A stretch of 9,426 nucleotides of DNA from Holosporales bacterium (lineage in GTDB: Bacteria > Pseudomonadota > Alphaproteobacteria > RUG11792), in the NCBI GenBank assembly GCA_031262205.1, contig JAISID010000017.1:1-9426 (forward strand). Reading direction: 5' to 3'. Positions 6,083 to 9,426 of the stretch are shown here, piece by piece (position 1 is the first letter of the stretch; every line of letters begins with the position of its first letter). Both the position numbers and the translations under genes were made by a program. The notes under the pieces were generated by a model that did no database searches, was not told the origin of the DNA, and worked only from the letters and a program-made list of their open reading frames with translations.

Positions 6083-6769
6083 CTATACATAAAGATATCT
6101 GGGATCAGCAATCTGATGAATTCTTGCCACATCCTTAACGTACTCCCTCCAATCTGGACGTTGTTTTATTGCCTTTTCTACCACCTCGTATGTTTCTTTT
6201 GACACTCTATACTCAGACAATAATTCCTCACGTAGACTCCTTACTTGTCTGAAGGAGAGTGGATGCTCTAATTCAAAAGCAAGAACCTCACAAACTATAG
6301 GATCGGCTCTATACGTTTCTTCTATAAGCGCTTGTCGTTTTTCTCTCTCCGCCATTCTTTCTTCTATTTCGTGTTGAAGTCCATCCTGCTGAGCCGCTGC
6401 CTCTACTAAAGGAGAAGCTACTGGTCTGGCGGCCACTGGAGCTACTTTTATTGCATTTAGCAATGGCCAGTCTAGCGGCTCTAATTCTTCAGGCTTAATT
6501 TCAGCCGCAGCATCGATCAACATTTGCAAAATAATGTCTGCAGGGTCTTCATATAATTCGGGAGTTGGCGGTCTAGGAGCAACCTGTTCAGAGGAGCCGC
6601 TGCTGGAGCTTATGGGAAAATCATTGCATGCTCGGGTAATTAATGGCATTTCTCTTACCCTAGAATAATCAATCTCACTCTCTGAAGCCGCTGCGCCTGC
6701 GGAAACAGCCGCTATAAAGTTGCCCGCTATTAATACAAACCCCAACAATATTTGTTTTTTAGAAATCAT
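6083..6769 (-). CDS. Exported orphan protein with signal peptide, function unknown
   Basis: This 228-residue protein is not recognised. The N-terminus MISKK, a hydrophobic core (about 7-22) and a small-residue stretch AVSAGAAAS form a clear Sec signal peptide, probably cut near residue 24. A Ser- and Pro-rich stretch follows (SSSSGSS at 54-60, then RPPTPELYEDP at 66-76), next an Ala/Pro-rich linker (about 108-127). Then comes a highly charged helical segment (133-152) and a helical C-terminal part with FRQVRSLREELLSEYRV (173-189). Two cysteines are present (48 and 160); no lipobox or membrane anchor follows the signal. The ATG at 6769 is chosen because it supplies the signal peptide and has AAGAAAG four bases upstream. 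It has its own promoter-like site and terminator. An envelope or host-directed role is possible but unproven. Confidence 0.75.
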   Translation of the reverse strand: MISKKQILLGFVLIAGNFIAAVSAGAAASESEIDYSRVREMPLITRACNDFPISSSSGSSEQVAPRPPTPELYEDPADIILQMLIDAAAEIKPEELEPLDWPLLNAIKVAPVAARPVASPLVEAAAQQDGLQHEIEERMAEREKRQALIEETYRADPIVCEVLAFELEHPLSFRQVRSLREELLSEYRVSKETYEVVEKAIKQRPDWREYVKDVARIHQIADPRYLYV

Positions 6770-6801
6770 AATACTTTCTTAAAAATCTCTTTATTAGCAT
6801 A

Positions 6802-6830
6802 ATATTATATCTTTTTTGGAAAGATGTAAA
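6802..6830 (-). promoter_or_regulatory. Possible promoter of the 228-residue protein gene
   Basis: On the minus strand TTTACA (complement of 6825-6830) and TAATAT (complement of 6802-6807) are 17 bases apart. An overlapping TATAAT (complement of 6804-6809) gives a 15-base spacer. The start codon lies about 33 bases downstream. Confidence 0.4.
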
Positions 6831-7106
6831 TTTTATTAAGCACCTTTTATTTCTCGATTGTTTACGGCCGCCTTTTTACTCTAAACTAGCCGTCGTTTAT
6901 AGATTTTCAAAACGAATAGTTATATAATCTAGCCAGCTTTACGTTTTGTGTTTTTCAAACTATTTTGTAAAGTCGTTTTTAGCCTTACGCATTATAATAT
7001 ACAAATCCTAGCTCGTCTACTGCGCGTCAAGGGACGATTTTCAAACAAAATGCTAACACAGGCGAAAATATATGTTTCGTCGATAATCGAGGAGTATAAT
7101 ATCCAT

Positions 7107-7110
7107 AGGA
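7107..7110 (+). promoter_or_regulatory. Ribosome binding site favouring the GTG start of map
   Basis: AGGA ends six bases before the GTG at 7117, a normal spacing. The alternative ATG at 7129 would sit 18 bases away, too far for this site. Confidence 0.5.
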
Positions 7111-7116
7111 AATTTA

Positions 7117-7878
7117 GTGTATTTCAATATGTCGGACATAAAAATTCATACCTTGGAAGACCTCGAACATATGAGAAAAGCCGGAGCCTTGGCAAGAGAA
7201 GTTCTTAACTTTATAGAACCTTATGTTAAAGAAGGAATAACTACGGACGAGCTTAATTCCTTATGTCACGATTTCATTACTTCGCGCGGAGCGGTACCGG
7301 CAACATTAGGATATCATGGATTTACCAAGTCGATTTGCGCGTCGGTCAACAACGTCGTTTGTCATGGAATACCCGGGGCTTATAGGCTTAAGACGGGAGA
7401 TATTATAAATATAGACGTTACTGTAATTCTGAACGGTTGGCACGGCGACACCAGCAAAACTTTTATAGTTGGGAAATGCACCAAACTTGCGGAAAACCTG
7501 GTTAGCATCGCAAAGCAAGCCCTTCAAATAGGAATAGACGCCGTAAAACCCTACGGTTACTTCGGAGACATTGGGAAAGCAATACAAAAGTTTGTCGACG
7601 AATACGGATTCGGAATAGCGCGAGATTACTGCGGACATGGAATCGGCCGAGAATTTCATTCGTCTCCGGCCGTATTGCATTACGACTCGAATAAAAAAGG
7701 CGACCAAATCTTGCCTGGGATGTTCTTTACTATCGAGCCTATGATAAATGCGGGTTCGCATAAAACAAAGGTTCTAAAAGATAATTGGACAGTCGTAACT
7801 TCCGATAAATCTTTGTCCGCACAGTTTGAACATACGATAGCCGTAACGGAAAACTCCGTGGAAATCTTAACTCTCTGA
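7117..7878 (+). CDS. map: Methionine aminopeptidase, type I
   Basis: This 253-residue M24-family metalloprotease removes the initiator methionine from nascent cytosolic proteins after peptide deformylase. The family signature is complete: His83 in VCHGIP, metal ligands Asp100 (INIDV) and Asp111 (HGDTSK), His174 (GHGIG), Glu207 (TIEPM) and Glu238 (QFEHT), plus the catalytic His181 (REFH). The protein ends in EILTL, as type I enzymes commonly do, and lacks the zinc-finger N-terminal extension of eukaryotic type I enzymes. The start is ambiguous: GTG at 7117 has an AGGA six bases upstream, while ATG at 7129 gives MSDIKIHT, closer to the usual N-terminus and only four residues shorter. It is followed by three small hairpins and then ftsK on the same strand, 238 bases away. 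Confidence 0.97.
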   Translation: MYFNMSDIKIHTLEDLEHMRKAGALAREVLNFIEPYVKEGITTDELNSLCHDFITSRGAVPATLGYHGFTKSICASVNNVVCHGIPGAYRLKTGDIINIDVTVILNGWHGDTSKTFIVGKCTKLAENLVSIAKQALQIGIDAVKPYGYFGDIGKAIQKFVDEYGFGIARDYCGHGIGREFHSSPAVLHYDSNKKGDQILPGMFFTIEPMINAGSHKTKVLKDNWTVVTSDKSLSAQFEHTIAVTENSVEILTL

Positions 7879-7910
7879 AAAGAATAGTTAAAAAAAAGAG
7901 GAAAATATCT

Positions 7911-7995
7911 AGACGTTATAGATAAAACGTCTCCAGAATGAATTTAGGAATTATTCTCCTAACGCCTTCACGACGGTTATGTAAGGGCAAACCGT
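7911..7995 (+). other. Three consecutive small hairpins between map and ftsK
   Basis: Stem 1 is AGACGTT/AACGTCT (7911-7917 and 7926-7932, 8-base loop). Stem 2 is TTAGGA/TCCTAA (7944-7949 and 7957-7962, 7-base loop). Stem 3 is GACGGTT/AACCGTC (7972-7978 and 7989-7995, 10-base loop). None is followed by a clear T run. They may stabilise the 3' end of the map transcript or separate it from ftsK. Confidence 0.45.
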
Positions 7996-8080
7996 CTCGC
8001 CAATAGAAATTGATTAGTTATAAATTAAGACGTTAAGGCATGATTTTCGTCTATTTTAAAAACGACGGCATGTAGTTTAG

Positions 8081-8109
8081 TTGATAAACTGTCGATATTA
8101 CTGTAAGAT
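8081..8109 (+). promoter_or_regulatory. Possible ftsK promoter abutting the start codon
   Basis: TTGATA (8081-8086), a 17-base spacer and TAAGAT (8104-8109). The usual distance from the -10 to the transcription start would put +1 at about 8116-8117, the A of the ftsK ATG, implying a leaderless or nearly leaderless mRNA. No Shine-Dalgarno is visible before that ATG, which agrees. Confidence 0.4.
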
Positions 8110-8116
8110 ACCGATT

Positions 8117-9426
8117 ATGATTACGAGGAATCAAAATAATAACGTCCAGCGTCGAAATGTTAAGGAAGTATGTTTCGGCGTTTTACTTATCGTTTTGTCT
8201 TTATATTTATTCGCCGCCCTTGTCGGGCATTCGTCGTTAGACGATTGTTTTTTTGTTAAATCATCTGAAGAGACCTCTAATTTCCTTGGAACGTTCGGAG
8301 CGTATTGCTCTAATCTTTTAACTCAAACCTTCGGCTGTTTAAGTTATCTCGTAACGCCTCTCGTTTTTATTTGGGGGATAAATCTTATAAACGAGAAAAT
8401 CCATCGCGTAAAACATAAGTATTCCTTATTTTTAGCGTTTACAATTCTAGGATCAATCGTCTTCAACGTATCCTCCGCTTATCCGTTTTTTGAGAATTTT
8501 ATAAAAAAAATGGGATTAGATTATTACGCCGGCGGGTTTGTCGGCTATGTCCTATCAAAGCTCGTATTCATTGATATTTTGAGGCAGTCTGAAATTTGCA
8601 ACATAGCGTTCTTCGGAATCGTTATCGTTTGGTTATTCATCGCCAAAAAGGCTCTATTCGTCGAATTTGACTCCATCGTCGGCAATTCCTTAAAACTCTT
8701 TGAAACAATCCGCTCTTTGCCAATCTTTAAAGCTAAGACAAAGAAACTTCATCGCTCGGACGTAGTATGGGAAAATCTAGAAGAGTCTCCTGTTATTACC
8801 CCTCAAAAAGACGTCGCGTTAAATGTTAATAAAAACGACAAGCCCAAACCCTCTGTCAAGACTAACGTTGAAAAACTATCTAGAGTAGGCGTCAACGGAG
8901 GAGTTTACGTTTTGCCTAACGTCGAGCTTTTGGAAAAACACTCGGAAAAGGAATTTAAACAGGACGAGGGGAAAATCGCGATTATCTCCGCCGAATTGAA
9001 AAACGTGTTGGAAGAATTTGGCATCGACGGCGAAATCTTAAACGCGCGTCAAGGTCCCGTCGTTACTATGTTCGAATTCAGGCCGGCTCCCGGCATTAAG
9101 ACCTCGAGAATCATAAGTTTAAGCGACGACATCGCTAGGTCTATGCAGGCCGTATCGGCTAGAATTGCGATCATTCCAGGGCAGAACGCCATAGGGATAG
9201 AGCTTCCTAACAAAACCAGACACACCGTTTATTTACGCGAATTACTCTCTTCGGACGCTTTTGAGAACATGTCTTCAGGAATACCTCTTATCCTCGGGAA
9301 AGACATAAGCGGCAAACCAGTTATGGCGGATTTGGCAAAGATGCCCCATTTGCTCATAGCGGGCACCACCGGCTCTGGAAAGTCCGTATCGGTCAACGAT
9401 ATGATTCTTTCGATTTTATATAAGTT
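8117..9426 (+). CDS. ftsK: DNA translocase FtsK, N-terminal 436 residues, 3' truncated by the window edge
   Basis: FtsK is a septum-located membrane protein whose hexameric motor pumps DNA to clear chromosome dimers and terminus DNA from the closing division site. Several hydrophobic segments at about residues 18-36, 73-92, 103-119, 137-152 and 161-175 form the membrane domain. A short linker of roughly 90 residues follows (compared with several hundred in E. coli). Next are the conserved pre-motor YVLPNVELLEKHSE (264-277), the alpha domain with RQGPVVTMFEFRPAPG (311-326), ARSMQAVSARIAIIPG (340-355) and IGIELPN (359-365), and the Walker A site GTTGSGKS (416-423). The window ends just after it, so Walker B and the gamma domain are not seen. 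The ATG at 8117 is the first ATG after an in-frame stop at 8078-8080; a TTG at 8081 is the only other candidate. The gene lies 238 bases after map on the same strand. Confidence 0.96.
   Translation, partial: MITRNQNNNVQRRNVKEVCFGVLLIVLSLYLFAALVGHSSLDDCFFVKSSEETSNFLGTFGAYCSNLLTQTFGCLSYLVTPLVFIWGINLINEKIHRVKHKYSLFLAFTILGSIVFNVSSAYPFFENFIKKMGLDYYAGGFVGYVLSKLVFIDILRQSEICNIAFFGIVIVWLFIAKKALFVEFDSIVGNSLKLFETIRSLPIFKAKTKKLHRSDVVWENLEESPVITPQKDVALNVNKNDKPKPSVKTNVEKLSRVGVNGGVYVLPNVELLEKHSEKEFKQDEGKIAIISAELKNVLEEFGIDGEILNARQGPVVTMFEFRPAPGIKTSRIISLSDDIARSMQAVSARIAIIPGQNAIGIELPNKTRHTVYLRELLSSDAFENMSSGIPLILGKDISGKPVMADLAKMPHLLIAGTTGSGKSVSVNDMILSILYK

Larger units (their letters stand above)
6770..7116. 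other. 347-base divergent intergenic region upstream of map
   Basis: It holds the minus-strand promoter-like site at 6802-6830. On the plus side there are two TATAAT boxes, at 6923-6928 and 6993-6998, but neither has a good -35 at 16-18 bases, so the map promoter is not settled. A GC-rich ACGGCCGCCTTTTTA at 6864-6878 resembles a sequence upstream of rpsT. A plus-strand frame 6948-7208 overlaps map out of frame and is not considered a gene. Confidence 0.45.

Noticed and set aside
7026..7036. GTCAAGGGACG upstream of map, matching 11 bases of the palindromic repeat arm and loop.
   Set aside because: Flanking sequence does not match the element and there is no partner arm, so it is not supported as a decayed third copy.
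6948..7208. 86-residue plus-strand frame before and into map.
   Set aside because: It overlaps map out of frame and its second half is only a shifted reading of the map coding sequence.

Overview
The window looks like a chromosomal segment of an AT-rich alphaproteobacterium, probably a host-associated or obligate intracellular one of Holosporales or Rickettsiales type. This is inferred from three things: the alphaproteobacterial style of AspRS, ribosomal protein S20, methionine aminopeptidase and FtsK; a fragment resembling the alphaproteobacterial polar organiser PopZ; and long, poorly conserved intergenic stretches together with two lineage-specific signal-peptide proteins. No phage, IS transposase, CRISPR array or rRNA was seen.

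Layout. Positions 1-493 hold the 3' end of a PopZ-like (DUF2497-type) gene whose conserved C-terminal helix is tandemly duplicated. A 678-base gap follows, holding copy 1 of a roughly 150-bp palindromic repeat. Then comes aspS (1172-2971). The 742 bases after aspS carry no intact gene but may hold a decayed minus-strand gene. On the minus strand, 3714-4760 encodes a secreted alpha-helical HEAT-like repeat protein starting at TTG, and 4924-5016 is tRNA-Ser(GCU). rpsT (5176-5457) is divergent from the tRNA. Copy 2 of the palindromic repeat, in opposite orientation, lies at 5659-5807. A minus-strand secreted orphan protein follows (6083-6769). map (7117-7878) and the 5' part of ftsK (8117 to the window end) close the window on the plus strand.

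How the parts relate. The conserved genes are housekeeping: aspartyl-tRNA formation, serine decoding, the 30S subunit, N-terminal methionine removal, and chromosome segregation with division (PopZ-like and FtsK). They are separated by large spacers and look mostly like single-gene units with their own promoters. Promoter-like -35/-10 pairs are visible for tRNA-Ser, rpsT, the 228-residue protein and ftsK. The two minus-strand signal-peptide proteins are the accessory part and the best candidates for host-interaction or envelope factors, although neither function can be proved from sequence.

The most notable non-coding feature is the pair of nested-palindrome repeats in opposite orientation, bracketing about 4.7 kb from aspS to rpsT. 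I see no clearly new multi-gene system. The points most worth following are this repeat family, the duplicated PopZ-like helix and the HEAT-like exported protein.
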